From NCBI GenBank assembly GCA_965247175.1, contig OZ252006.1, positions 868,001 through 932,000 on the forward strand: DNA of 64,000 nt, written 5' to 3'. Both the position numbers and the translations under genes were made by a program. Source of the stretch: JANQMX01 sp965247175 (GTDB lineage: Bacteria > Pseudomonadota > Alphaproteobacteria > Kiloniellales > DSM-21159). The notes beneath the pieces were generated by a model. That model was given only the letters and a program-made list of their open reading frames with translations. It had not been told where the DNA came from and did not search any database. This document shows, one piece after another, positions 8,018 to 16,262 of the stretch (positions within the stretch are counted from its first letter, which is position 1; the number at the start of each line of letters is the position of its first letter).

Positions 8018-9469
8018 TCAGACTTCGATATTCACGGCGCCTTGCCAGGCAGAGGCGTGACTTCGGCTTTGGGTGCCGCTCTCTACGCCGCCGTCCGGCT
8101 CACCGTCATTGGAGCCTGTCGCTGCTGAAGTTTCTCCGCCACCCTGGTTGAGCTGTCCGCCGGCCTGTTGGTCCTGGCGATGGGCAAAGTTCAGGGCGTT
8201 GTTATCGAGTTTCACCCCTGCGTCCTGCAGGGCGCGCTCCAGAGCCCGCGCATCGCGTTGCAGCAGATCGAGCGTCTCCGGGCGGTCCGCCGAGATCACC
8301 GCGCGCATGCTCTGGTCCTGAGCGAACTCAAGCTTGATATCGACCCGGCCTAGCTCGGAGGGATGGAGCTGCAAGGAAATGCGGTCTTTGCCCAACGCAG
8401 CTGCACGGCTTAATTGCTGTGAGAGCTGCTGAACCGTTTCCGCGTTGCCCCGCAACTGGTTGGCAAAGTTCGCCGTCGTGCTGCGGGCGGTATCCTTGAG
8501 CGGCATAGGCTCGCCGGTTCCGGCGGTCACCGGCATGGCTGAAACGGCGGTCTTGGGTGTGGCTGCGACCGGCGTGTTGCTGGCTGCTGCTGCGGCGGGG
8601 CTGGCGTTGCTCGTGCGGGTGGCAGCCGCCTCGGCTACGGCCGGGGCGAACAGGCCGGTGGTCGCGGCGTTGCCGCCAGGGCCGCCGTTGCCGTTGACGG
8701 CGGCTTGAGCCCCAGGCTGCACGTTAGGGGTCGGTCGTTGAATTGCCGGCTCTTGTGCGGTCCTGGGATCGGCAGTTCGGGCCGATGGAACCTCGCTGCC
8801 ATCCGTCGTCGCCTGGGTAGGCTGGGCGATCTTCCGGGCCGTCTCTCCGGCGGCCGTGGCGGTTTGTGCCAAGGTCTGCTGCGGCTTCGAGACGAGGCCT
8901 GCCCGTTCCACTGCGGCGGCACCCTGACCGCCCTGCGCAGCTTTGGCGTCATTCTTGGTAGGGGAGGCCAGCGCGTCCGGGACGTCGCCGTTCTGGGCCG
9001 GCGAAGCTTCGCGGCCCGTCGGCGCTTTGTTGGCCGTGTCCGTTCGCGCGGCTGTGTCCGCTTGGCGCTCGCTTGCTTTTGCGTCGTTCTGCGGCGCGCT
9101 GCTGCCTTCACGAACCGCGGCGCTCTCGTCCGGGGTTTTCTCCGGTTCCGCTTCTCGCGTGGCGTTGTCTTCCGGGTGTTTCTCGACCGGCTTGATCTTT
9201 TCGGCCTTCGGCTTTTCGCTCTCTGGCCGCGAGGTATCGGTCGGCAGCAGGTCGAGATCGTCGCCCTCGGTCTTGGTCGGGCGATAGCTCGTTTCGATGG
9301 TCTGACCTTGCGCGAAGATCAGGGTGCCCCTGGCCAAGTGATGGGCGCTGCTGCCGCGCAGCAACTCGAGAAAGTCCTGACTGCCGCCGGCATTTTCGCT
9401 GTTGCCGGCGGCGCCAGGTGTTTGAGTCGGCGATTTGGACGCCGTTGCGATGGTAATGTCAGACATCAT
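8018..9469 (-). CDS. fliK: Flagellar hook-length control protein FliK
   Basis: Secreted molecular ruler that measures hook length and triggers the export switch. About 483 aa. A long Ala/Thr/Pro/Glu-rich disordered middle (about 50-330) is followed by the conserved C-terminal domain with LQLHPSELGRVDIKLEFAQDQSMRAVISADR. A GTG at 9475 is also in frame, but the ATG at 9469 has a better-spaced AGGTG and is chosen. It is followed by flgD and flgE. Assignment rests on the C-terminal domain and the position. Confidence 0.93.
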   Translation of the reverse strand: MMSDITIATASKSPTQTPGAAGNSENAGGSQDFLELLRGSSAHHLARGTLIFAQGQTIETSYRPTKTEGDDLDLLPTDTSRPESEKPKAEKIKPVEKHPEDNATREAEPEKTPDESAAVREGSSAPQNDAKASERQADTAARTDTANKAPTGREASPAQNGDVPDALASPTKNDAKAAQGGQGAAAVERAGLVSKPQQTLAQTATAAGETARKIAQPTQATTDGSEVPSARTADPRTAQEPAIQRPTPNVQPGAQAAVNGNGGPGGNAATTGLFAPAVAEAAATRTSNASPAAAAASNTPVAATPKTAVSAMPVTAGTGEPMPLKDTARSTTANFANQLRGNAETVQQLSQQLSRAAALGKDRISLQLHPSELGRVDIKLEFAQDQSMRAVISADRPETLDLLQRDARALERALQDAGVKLDNNALNFAHRQDQQAGGQLNQGGGETSAATGSNDGEPDGGVESGTQSRSHASAWQGAVNIEV

Positions 9470-9524
9470 CTGCACCTACGTGGTTGGTGCGGCGGGTCTT
9501 TCATGACCCGTCCGGTATTGGTCG

Positions 9525-9566
9525 GTGACGCTAACTCTGTGACGATAACTCTGTGACGCTAACTCA
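9525..9566. repeat. Three tandem 14-bp repeats
   Basis: Unit GTGACGCTAACTCT is repeated three times in direct succession with single-base changes. It spans the stop codon of the FliS-like gene and the gap before fliK. Each copy gives a TTAG on the minus strand. It could be recent slippage, or an RNA or protein binding array. Confidence 0.75.
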
Positions 9567-9999
9567 GGGACAGGGGCGAGGGCTGGGAGAACCGGCGCCT
9601 CACCACGGTGCGCGCCTGGTCGGAGAGTGTCTCGAGGCGTTCGTCGAGCTCGAACCAGGATTTGCGCAACGGCTGAAGCAGGGCAATGAGCTCATCCGCC
9701 GTCTCGTCGTCGTTGTAGAAGTTGATGTGCTGCAGGCGGACCATGGCGAAGGCGTAGAGCTTCGACAGACGCTCGGCGATCTCTCCACCTTTGTCGTGAT
9801 CGAGACAGAGGCAGAGCAATGCCAGCATCTCGCTCGCGTAGTTCACCGCATGGCAGCGGGACTCGATGTCTCCTCGCTCGATCGCGACCTTCGCCTCGCG
9901 CAGGGCGGCGAAGAGCTCGTCGTAGACGACGACCACCATATGGCTCGGGCGCATTTGCAAGATTTCGCGCTTGGTGATGTGGGGGCGGCTTTCGAACAT
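9559..9999 (-). CDS. FliS-like flagellin export chaperone (second copy)
   Basis: Protein of 146 aa starting MFESRPHITKREILQMRPSHM, then a helical region (VVYDELFAALREAKVAIERGDIESRC and DHDKGGEIAERLSKLYAFAMVRLQHI) that matches the FliS fold and shares the D-x-x-GGEIAE-L-LY pattern with the clearer FliS at 11657-12124. The open frame continues 56 codons further upstream into the flagellin 1 gene; that part is compositionally a shadow, so the ATG at 9999 is used. It lies directly downstream of flagellin 1, so it is probably the dedicated chaperone of that flagellin. It could also be a divergent FliS paralogue with another client. Confidence 0.8.
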   Translation of the reverse strand: MFESRPHITKREILQMRPSHMVVVVYDELFAALREAKVAIERGDIESRCHAVNYASEMLALLCLCLDHDKGGEIAERLSKLYAFAMVRLQHINFYNDDETADELIALLQPLRKSWFELDERLETLSDQARTVVRRRFSQPSPLSLS

Positions 10000-10051
10000 G
10001 AAGGTGAGTCCTATCAAGAAGGTGAGATGGCTTGACCAGGTGGCCGCGGCT

Positions 10052-11224
10052 CTACTGGAAGAGCCTGAGCAAGTTCTGCGGCATCTGGTTTGCCTGGGCG
10101 AGCATCGAGACGCCGGCCTGCACCAAGATCTGCTTCGAGGTGAAGGTCGACATCTCCGCCGCGACATCCAGGTCGAGCAGGCTGCTGCGCGCGGCCTCCG
10201 TGTTCTCGACCGCTGTCGCCAAGTTCGATGAGGCGAACTCCAGCCTGTTCTGCGATGCGCCGAGATCGGCGCGCGCTTCGTTCAAGGTGTCGAGCGCGTT
10301 GCCCAACGCCACCGAGGACATGTCCGCATTGGTTTGCGACGTGATGTCCGTGTTGGTGATGCCGAGCGCCTGGGCGCTGATGCCTTGCATGGAGATGCTG
10401 ATGGTATCAGCGGCCGTGACGCCACTGCCGACCTTGAAGGAGTACGAGGTGGCGTTGGTCTCGGTGATCGTGATGGCGTCGGTCGCGGCCGTCGTGCCGG
10501 CGGCGTAGGACAGATTCAGCGTCAGGGAGAGAATGGCATCGCTCCCGGTGTTGGTCAGCTGAACCTGGGTGCCGGTCGACATGGTGGCGCCGGTGCCCGT
10601 GCCGGTCATGGCATCGCTGGCGATGGTACCGGAGTAGGTCACGCCGCCCACGACGAAGCTGAAGCTGTTGTTGGTTTCGTCGTAGTCGAGGACACCCGAA
10701 GCTGTGCCCGGCGTGTCGGTGGAGAGCGTGAAGCCGCGCGCCGAGATACCCACGACGCCGGAACCGACATCGTATTGGGCGGCCACGTCGGAGACGGCTT
10801 GATCGCCGTTCACCAGCTGATTGCCGTTGAACTCGGTGTCGGCGGCGATCCGGTCGACTTCCGCAAGCAGGTTCTGATACTCCGTATCCAGCATGCCGCG
10901 TTCGACCGCAGAAAGCTGGCCGGAACCGGCCTGCACCGACAGCGTCTTCATCCGGATGAGAATGTCCGTCACCCGGGCCATGGCGCCGTCTGCGATCTGC
11001 AGCATCGAGACCGCCTGGTTGGCGTTGATGGCCGCCATGCGCAGGGCGTTGACCTCCGCCTGCAGGCGTGACCCGATCGCCATCGAGGCTGCGTCGTCCT
11101 TGGCTGAGACAACACGCGTACCCGAGGATAGCTTGGCGAGCGAGCTGGTCGCCTCCATGTCGGAGCGAACCAGGTTGCGGTGCGCAACGTTGGCCGCGAA
11201 GTTCGAGATAACATTGAGTGCCAT
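10052..11224 (-). CDS. Flagellin 1
   Basis: Flagellar filament subunit of 390 aa. It starts MALNVISNFAANVAHRNL and has the conserved coiled D0/D1 N-terminal region (ATSSLAKLSSGTRVVSAKDDAA) and C-terminal region (ASQNRLEFASSNLATAVENTEAARSS and LVQAGVSMLAQANQMPQNLLRLF). The middle (about 150-290) is Thr/Ser/Gly-rich and variable. It is the same length as flagellin 2 at 14787-15959 and very similar at both ends, with more change in the middle, so the two are paralogues. It is preceded by a near-perfect sigma-54 promoter and a roughly 150-nt leader with several GGA motifs. Ser/Thr-rich surface regions are possible O-glycosylation targets. Confidence 0.96.
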   Translation of the reverse strand: MALNVISNFAANVAHRNLVRSDMEATSSLAKLSSGTRVVSAKDDAASMAIGSRLQAEVNALRMAAINANQAVSMLQIADGAMARVTDILIRMKTLSVQAGSGQLSAVERGMLDTEYQNLLAEVDRIAADTEFNGNQLVNGDQAVSDVAAQYDVGSGVVGISARGFTLSTDTPGTASGVLDYDETNNSFSFVVGGVTYSGTIASDAMTGTGTGATMSTGTQVQLTNTGSDAILSLTLNLSYAAGTTAATDAITITETNATSYSFKVGSGVTAADTISISMQGISAQALGITNTDITSQTNADMSSVALGNALDTLNEARADLGASQNRLEFASSNLATAVENTEAARSSLLDLDVAAEMSTFTSKQILVQAGVSMLAQANQMPQNLLRLFQ

Positions 11225-11383
11225 GAGTGATCTCTCCTCAGGATCGCATCAGTCACTTGGCTTCTGCTGCCTGCCCAAGCGGCAGACCACAGAGCGCTTT
11301 GTTTCGGTCCAGCTCCGCGCCCCCAGTCCATGTCTTCCGGAGGAATGACGCGGACTCGGGACACGAGCTTTGTCCGGAACACA

Positions 11384-11398
11384 GCAACAGCCGTGCCA
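11384..11398 (-). promoter_or_regulatory. Sigma-54 promoter of flagellin 1
   Basis: On the minus strand TGGCACG-GCTG-TTGC is a perfect match to the -24/-12 consensus with 10 bases between GG and GC. It predicts a start near 11372 and a leader of about 150 nt before the ATG. Confidence 0.88.
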
Positions 11399-11600
11399 GT
11401 CGATAAAATTTTTCGCAACTGTCTGATAAATAGAGGAAAAATAGAACAGCCAGAGCGCGCTGAGAAGATCGTCGCGAGGCAGTGGGCGGAAAGAATATCC
11501 TTAACGCTGGGAAGAAGCTGCCGGGGAGGCGGCAGATCGGACAGCTTTGCCCACTACTGGAGCTGTGTCCTTGGCAGGGCTATCGACAGAGCGGATGGCA
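11399..11600. other. Non-coding region upstream of the flagellin 1 promoter
   Basis: No credible gene. It holds an A/T-rich stretch next to the promoter and an inverted repeat at 11518-11535 (CTGCC-N8-GGCAG), which has the opposite polarity to the CGGCA-N5-TGCCG motif seen at flagellin 2. It might act as an enhancer for the sigma-54 promoter. Confidence 0.45.
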
Positions 11601-11629
11601 ATAAAAAAAGCGCCCGAAACGGGCGCTTT
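11601..11629 (-). terminator. Intrinsic terminator after fliS
   Basis: On the minus strand AAAGCGCCCG-TTT-CGGGCGCTTT is followed by a T-run. It lies about 30-55 bp after the fliS stop and ends the flagellin 2-flaG-fliD-fliS operon. Confidence 0.9.
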
Positions 11630-11656
11630 GCAGGTCGTCGAAGCCGATTGGCTCGG

Positions 11657-12124
11657 TTAGGCCGAGAGATTGAGCGAGAGATGGGCCGTGGGGGCTGTGT
11701 TTTCCGGGGCCTTGGACGCCACGGGCACTTTCGGTGCCTCAACTTCGGTCAGGTTGCCTTGGGCCAGTTCACGCCAAGAGGCCAGCAGGGGCTCGAGGAG
11801 CTTGATGACGTCGCGGGCGGCCTGCACGTCGTTCTTGAAGTCGACGTCGGCCAGACGGCGCAGGGCGAAACTGTAGAGGCTGCGAAGGTTCTCGGCGATC
11901 TCGCCACCGCGGTCCATATCGAGGGTGAGATCGAGATGGTTGATGATCTCCATGGCGCGCTTGTTTGCGCGCCAGCGGCCTTCAATCTCTCCGCTCTCGA
12001 TCGCGGCTATGGCCTCGTTGAGACAGGCCGTCGCTTTTTCCAGCAACATCACCACCAACTGGGCAGGTGAGGCGGTCATGAGCGCCTGTGTTTGATAGGT
12101 CGTCGTACCACCGTAACCTGACAT
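11657..12124 (-). CDS. fliS: Flagellar export chaperone FliS
   Basis: Flagellin chaperone of 155 aa. The N-terminal YQTQALMTASPAQLVVMLLEKA, with the L-V-x-MLLE pattern, and the helical core LTLDMDRGGEIAENLRSLYSFALRRL identify FliS. The last 35 residues are a Pro/Ala-rich extension (VEAPKVPVASKAPENTAPT) beyond the usual length of about 130. It ends the flagellin 2 operon, 21 bp downstream of fliD. FliS prevents premature flagellin polymerisation in the cytoplasm and, in bacteria with FliW/CsrA, links export to flagellin synthesis. Confidence 0.93.
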   Translation of the reverse strand: MSGYGGTTTYQTQALMTASPAQLVVMLLEKATACLNEAIAAIESGEIEGRWRANKRAMEIINHLDLTLDMDRGGEIAENLRSLYSFALRRLADVDFKNDVQAARDVIKLLEPLLASWRELAQGNLTEVEAPKVPVASKAPENTAPTAHLSLNLSA

Positions 12125-12145
12125 CTGTCCTCCCGTTCACCCTAA

Positions 12146-14257
12146 CTAGTTTTCTGCGTTCTGCGCGTCGATGATGGCTTGCAGGCTCTGCAACTGGCTG
12201 TCGAGGCTGGCCAGAGTGGCCTCCAAACGACTGAAGCGTTCGGTCAGACGCACGCGCTCACGCTCGATACGTTCGAGCATTTGGTCGACCCGCTCCTGCG
12301 CCAAGGTATTCTGGTCTTCCAAGCTGGTAATCTCGCCTTCCACCAGGCCGTTGGTGGGGTCGAGCAGGCTGTCCAGCTCGAAGAACAGCTTGGCGCCAAG
12401 ACCCACGGTGAAGTCGATCTGGACGTCTGCGAGATCACTGTCGCCGCTATAGAAGAGACGCAGTCCATTGGCGCCGGTCTGATCGCCAACCGTCAGGATA
12501 CGGCCGTCGGCCGTGATGCTGCCGTCGTCGGTTCCGGCACCGGCGCCGTCGATATTGGCTGCGGCCACCGAGTCTCCATCGACCTCGTCGAAGTCGATGT
12601 TGAGCTTGTAGCCGGTCTCGTTGTACTGCGCGTTGCCGTCGAAGCCGATCAGGCTGACCCGCGGGTCCGAGCTGCTGAACTCGAAGGTGAAGAGGCTCTT
12701 CACGTCATCGATGTTGCTGAGCAGCGCATTGTCGAGCTCGGCGTCGTCGATGGTCAGGGTGTCGGCCAAGAGCGGGTCGCTGATCGTCGCGTTATCGACG
12801 AACTCGATGCCGATCTGCTGGAAGACGGTGAAGGCTTCGCTGACGCCGTCGGCGCCTGAACCGATGATTGAGCCAAGACGGCTCTCCAGGTCCGCAATGA
12901 CCGTGCTGCCGAAGAGGACGCCGCCGTCGGTTGGGTCGGTGGTATCCGGGCTGTTCTGATTGATGAAGACCTTGACCTCGTTGTAGGCGACGACAAAGTC
13001 CTGCAGCGCCGTCTTGACCGAATTGAGGTCCTGCTGAATGTCGAGCGAGATGGTCGTGCCGACTTCCGCCTGGAAGAGGTCCAGCGTTACACCCTCGATC
13101 AAATCGTCGACGGTATTGTTGTCACGCTCGATGACGAGCTTCTGCTGGCCGAGCCCAAGCTCGGTCACCGCGTTTGCGCTGTCGGCGGTGAAACTGAGCT
13201 CGCCCCCTCCGTCGGCGGAGATCTTAAGGCGCGATTCCCCGTCCACCGTATCGACACTGGCGGTGACGCCGGCGATGGCGTTGATCGTGCTGGCCAGGTC
13301 GTCGAGGCTATCGGCGTTCGTATAGTTCACGGTGCCGAGCAGGGCGCCGTCGGCGCGAATCTCGAAGGACTGTGCCCCGGCGCCGATGGTCGTAAAGCTG
13401 CTGAGCGCGGCTGCAGGGTCGGTGACGACAGCGCTCTCGTATGCGCTTTCATCGAGCAAGCCGTTGACGTGGAGCTGCGCCTTTTGCGCCGCTTGCAGCT
13501 CATTGGTGAAGGTCGTTCCGCCGTCGGCCGAGATGCCGAGAGAGGCCAAAACGCCGCCGGTTTCGTTGTCGATGGTCATGTCGACGCCGGTGTCGTCGGC
13601 GGTCAGGACCAGAATATGCTCGTTACTGCTGACGGAGACGATTGAAGCCGATACGCCCGTGGCGTTGGTGCCGGTATTGGCATTGTTGATGCGGTCCGCC
13701 AGGTCGTTGAGGCTGTCGCTGGCGAGCACCTGGATTTCGGTTCCGTTGATCTGGAAAGTGCCGGAGATTGAGCCAGCGGCACCGCCCGAGGCGGTTCCAA
13801 GATCGTCGGTGGTCGAGGTGAAGCTGTCGGAGGCGATGCGGTGCGCGCGGGCCGTCTGCAGGATCTCGACTTCCGTGATGCCGCTGGAGGCTGACGGCGA
13901 GACGGTGACGCCAAGCAGATTGCCGGCCTGGGAGGCTGTCTGCCCGTCGGAGCGGCTGGTGGTCGCAAAGGCCGATTTTTGGCTGAAGATGTCGCCGCTG
14001 TTGTCGATCGTTCGGGCGCCGTATAGCCCTGACAGCGAGGACTGTAGGCCGTCCAGCAGCGTGCGGAGCTCCTGCAGGCCCGTGATCCTCTCTTGGTTCG
14101 ACGTGATATCGGCTTCAATGCGGTCGACGGGAATGCGCTTGGCCGCGATCAGGTCGTCGACCGTCTGTCCGAAGTCGATGCCCGAACTGACGCCAGAGAA
14201 GCGGACACGCCCATTCTCGTCGGTTCGAAGCGTTGACGATGCAAAGAGATCGGACAT
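12146..14257 (-). CDS. fliD: Flagellar filament cap protein FliD
   Basis: Filament cap (hook-associated protein 2) of 703 aa, long compared with the 460-470 aa enterobacterial proteins. The N-terminal domain has VRFSGVSSGIDFGQTVDDLIAAKR. The C-terminal coiled coil (EGEITSLEDQNTLAQERVDQM, then RLTERFSRLEATLASLDSQLQSLQAII) is characteristic. The middle contains repeated Ser/Thr/Asp-rich surface domains. It follows flaG and precedes fliS. Confident. Confidence 0.95.
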   Translation of the reverse strand: MSDLFASSTLRTDENGRVRFSGVSSGIDFGQTVDDLIAAKRIPVDRIEADITSNQERITGLQELRTLLDGLQSSLSGLYGARTIDNSGDIFSQKSAFATTSRSDGQTASQAGNLLGVTVSPSASSGITEVEILQTARAHRIASDSFTSTTDDLGTASGGAAGSISGTFQINGTEIQVLASDSLNDLADRINNANTGTNATGVSASIVSVSSNEHILVLTADDTGVDMTIDNETGGVLASLGISADGGTTFTNELQAAQKAQLHVNGLLDESAYESAVVTDPAAALSSFTTIGAGAQSFEIRADGALLGTVNYTNADSLDDLASTINAIAGVTASVDTVDGESRLKISADGGGELSFTADSANAVTELGLGQQKLVIERDNNTVDDLIEGVTLDLFQAEVGTTISLDIQQDLNSVKTALQDFVVAYNEVKVFINQNSPDTTDPTDGGVLFGSTVIADLESRLGSIIGSGADGVSEAFTVFQQIGIEFVDNATISDPLLADTLTIDDAELDNALLSNIDDVKSLFTFEFSSSDPRVSLIGFDGNAQYNETGYKLNIDFDEVDGDSVAAANIDGAGAGTDDGSITADGRILTVGDQTGANGLRLFYSGDSDLADVQIDFTVGLGAKLFFELDSLLDPTNGLVEGEITSLEDQNTLAQERVDQMLERIERERVRLTERFSRLEATLASLDSQLQSLQAIIDAQNAEN

Positions 14258-14282
14258 TGCGCGGTTCGCTTTTCCTTAACGC

Positions 14283-14675
14283 TCAGACCTTGCGGTCCAT
14301 GATCATCGCCAGCTGTTCTCGGCCGGCCGCGAAGAGCCGCAAGAGCTTGTCGCTTGGAACCTGCCTCAGAACCTCCTTGGTGTTCTGGTCAACGACCTGT
14401 CCGTAGACCCGGCCCGAGGCGTCGTCGTAAGCGATCTGCATGCGTGCGCTCTGAAGCCCGCCGGATTCCCGACGTGCGAGTTCGTCCAGTTGACGCTGCA
14501 GGTCGCTGGGCGCCTGCGGCACCTCCTGAGGAGTATTCGCCAGCTTGGTTTGTGTTCGGTTAAGGTCCGTCGCCGGAGCTTGGCGTGCCGGAGCATCGGC
14601 CGATTTCGGCGCCGGTCCTTTCGCAGCTGCCTGCGCAGGTTGAGCGGAGGCAGGCACCACCGTGATACCTGTCAT
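14283..14675 (-). CDS. flaG: FlaG family flagellar protein
   Basis: Small protein of 130 aa. The first 70 residues are Ala/Pro/Gln-rich and disordered. The C-terminal half ARMQIAYDDASGRVYGQVVDQ and VLRQVPSDKLLRLFA is the FlaG domain (compare I-x-V-VD-x-TGEVIRQIP). FlaG affects filament length or attachment in several bacteria. It sits between flagellin 2 and fliD in the usual flaG-fliD-fliS order. Confidence 0.88.
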   Translation of the reverse strand: MTGITVVPASAQPAQAAAKGPAPKSADAPARQAPATDLNRTQTKLANTPQEVPQAPSDLQRQLDELARRESGGLQSARMQIAYDDASGRVYGQVVDQNTKEVLRQVPSDKLLRLFAAGREQLAMIMDRKV

Positions 14676-14743
14676 GGTCCTCTTCCTTCACCATCAAAGG
14701 ACTCCGCCTTGTGATACGTCCCTATCCCCCTGGGCGGGGAGGC

Positions 14744-14771
14744 GGAATGGAGGGGCGAACCCCTCCATTCC
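14744..14771 (-). terminator. Strong hairpin after flagellin 2
   Basis: A perfect 12-bp stem (GGAATGGAGGGG) with a 4-nt loop lies 16-43 bp after the flagellin 2 stop. No T-run follows on the minus strand. It may slow 3' decay of flagellin mRNA or attenuate read-through into flaG-fliD-fliS rather than stop transcription fully, because no separate promoter is visible for those genes. Confidence 0.65.
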
Positions 14772-14786
14772 TTACCCAGACCCCGA

Positions 14787-15959
14787 CTAGTTGAAGAGTC
14801 GCAGCAGGTTCTGCGGCATCTGATTGGCCTGAGCCATCATCGAGACGCCGGCCTGCACCAGGATCTGCTGTGACGTGAAGCGGGTCATTTCCGCAGCCAC
14901 GTCCAAGTCGATGAGCGAGCTCCGGGCGGCCTCGGTGTTCTCGGTCGCCGTCGCCAAGTTCGCCTGGGCGAACTCAAGACGGTTCTGAGAGGCACCGACG
15001 TTCGCGCGGGTCTCGTTCAAGGTGTCGATCGCGTTGCTGATCGCGGTCGAGGCGGCATCGGCAGTCGATGTCGAGGTGACATCCGTGCCGCTGATACCCA
15101 GAGCCGACGCCTTGATTCCGTCGATGCTGACGGAGATCTCGTCGTTCGAAGTGGCACCGGTACCCACCTTGAAGGTGAAGCTGGCCGCGTTCGAGTCCGT
15201 GATGTTGATCACGTCGGTCGCGGCCGTCGTGCCGGCAGCGAAGGACGTGTTCAGCGTCACCGACAGAACGGCATCAGAGGCAGTGCTGGTCAGCTGGACC
15301 TGGGTGCCGGTCGCCATGGTGGCGGCGGTGCCCGAACCGCTCAGAGCATCGGCATCGATCGAACCGGCATAGGTCACGCCGCCGGCCACGAAGGAGAAGC
15401 TGTTGCTCGTCTCGATGTAGTCCAGGGTACCGGAGAGGGTGCCCGGGCTATCGGTCGAGAGAGTGAAGCCACGCGCGGAAATACCGATCACACCGGAGCC
15501 GACGCTGTACTGAGCAGCGGCGTCAGAGACCACCTGGTCGCCGTTGACCAGCTGGTTGCCGTTGAACTCGGTATCGGCCGCAATACGATCGACTTCGCTC
15601 AGGAGGTTCTGATACTCGGTATCGAGCATGCCGCGCTCGACGCCGGAAAGCTGACCGGAACCGGCCTGAACCGCCAGGGTCTTCATCCGCACCAGGATGT
15701 CCTGGACACGAGCCATGGCACCGTCTGCGATCTGCAGCATGGAGACTGCCTGACCGGCGTTGACGCTGGCCTGCTTGAGGCCGGCGACCTCGGTGCTCAG
15801 ACGCGAGCCGATGGCCATGGCGGCGGCATCGTCCTTGGCGTTCACAACGCGGGTACCCGCGGAGAGCTTGGCCAGGGAGCTGGTCGCCTTGGCATCGGAC
15901 ATCGTCAAGTTGCGATGAGCGACGTTGGCGGCAAAGTTGGAAACGACATTAAGAGCCAT
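14787..15959 (-). CDS. Flagellin 2
   Basis: Filament subunit of 390 aa starting MALNVVSNFAANVAHRNLTM, with the same conserved ends as flagellin 1 (ASQNRLEFAQANLATATENTEAARSS and LVQAGVSMMAQANQMPQNLLRLF) and a Ser/Thr/Ala-rich middle. It heads the operon with flaG, fliD and fliS. The upstream region has a sigma-54 promoter, two ftr-like palindromes and a leader with a CsrA-type hairpin. The ribosome site is GTAGGAG, 8 nt before the ATG. Which of the two flagellins is the major one cannot be told. Confidence 0.96.
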   Translation of the reverse strand: MALNVVSNFAANVAHRNLTMSDAKATSSLAKLSAGTRVVNAKDDAAAMAIGSRLSTEVAGLKQASVNAGQAVSMLQIADGAMARVQDILVRMKTLAVQAGSGQLSGVERGMLDTEYQNLLSEVDRIAADTEFNGNQLVNGDQVVSDAAAQYSVGSGVIGISARGFTLSTDSPGTLSGTLDYIETSNSFSFVAGGVTYAGSIDADALSGSGTAATMATGTQVQLTSTASDAVLSVTLNTSFAAGTTAATDVINITDSNAASFTFKVGTGATSNDEISVSIDGIKASALGISGTDVTSTSTADAASTAISNAIDTLNETRANVGASQNRLEFAQANLATATENTEAARSSLIDLDVAAEMTRFTSQQILVQAGVSMMAQANQMPQNLLRLFN

Positions 15960-16005
15960 TGTAGAGTCTCCTACTTGGATGACGGCCGAAAGACACGGCC
16001 AAGAG

Positions 16006-16022
16006 GCGGACTTCCTGTCCGC
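16006..16022 (-). promoter_or_regulatory. Candidate CsrA-binding hairpin in flagellin 2 leader
   Basis: In the mRNA, GCGGAC-AGGAA-GTCCGC folds with GGA in the loop, the classical CsrA target. A second GGA is in the Shine-Dalgarno sequence (AGTAGGAGAC, about 35 nt downstream). CsrA bridging of an upstream hairpin and the ribosome site is the known way flagellin translation is blocked in Bacillus. csrA and fliW are both in this window. Confidence 0.6.
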
Positions 16023-16056
16023 GCACCTGCCTACCTGCTGGTGCTCCCTACGACAG

Positions 16057-16071
16057 GCAAAAAGGGTGCCA
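16057..16071 (-). promoter_or_regulatory. Sigma-54 promoter of flagellin 2
   Basis: On the minus strand TGGCACC-CTTT-TTGC has correct GG-N10-GC spacing. It predicts a start near 16045 and a leader of about 86 nt. Confidence 0.87.
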
Positions 16072-16134
16072 GAAAATTCTGACTATCGGAATCACACAAA
16101 ACCAATGCCTTAGCTGAGCAGGGCGCGATCGGGC

Positions 16135-16174
16135 CGGCAAAAGCTGCCGAGGGAACCCGGCAAATCCTGCCGGG
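16135..16174. promoter_or_regulatory. Pair of ftr-like palindromes (candidate FlbD enhancer)
   Basis: Two copies of CGGCA-N5-TGCCG, at 16135-16149 and 16158-16172; the second is extended to CCCGGCA/TGCCGGG (16156-16174). Their centres are 23 bp apart, about two helical turns. They lie roughly 65-105 bp upstream of the flagellin 2 -24 element, a proper enhancer distance for an NtrC-type activator. The same core occurs upstream of fliF. Confidence 0.6.
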
Positions 16175-16192
16175 TTACGGAAAAAAAGATCG

Positions 16193-16208
16193 TTATCAGC
16201 CTGTTAAC
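16193..16208 (+). promoter_or_regulatory. Candidate CtrA box upstream of the GT41 gene
   Basis: TTAT-CAGCCTG-TTAAC has one mismatch to TTAA-N7-TTAAC, about 55 bp before the ATG of the glycosyltransferase. It suggests co-regulation with early flagellar genes. Confidence 0.45.
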
Positions 16209-16262
16209 GACCGTTCGTACAGAATTTGGCTCAATTTGTAGCGAAAGGTCGACGAGCCCTCC

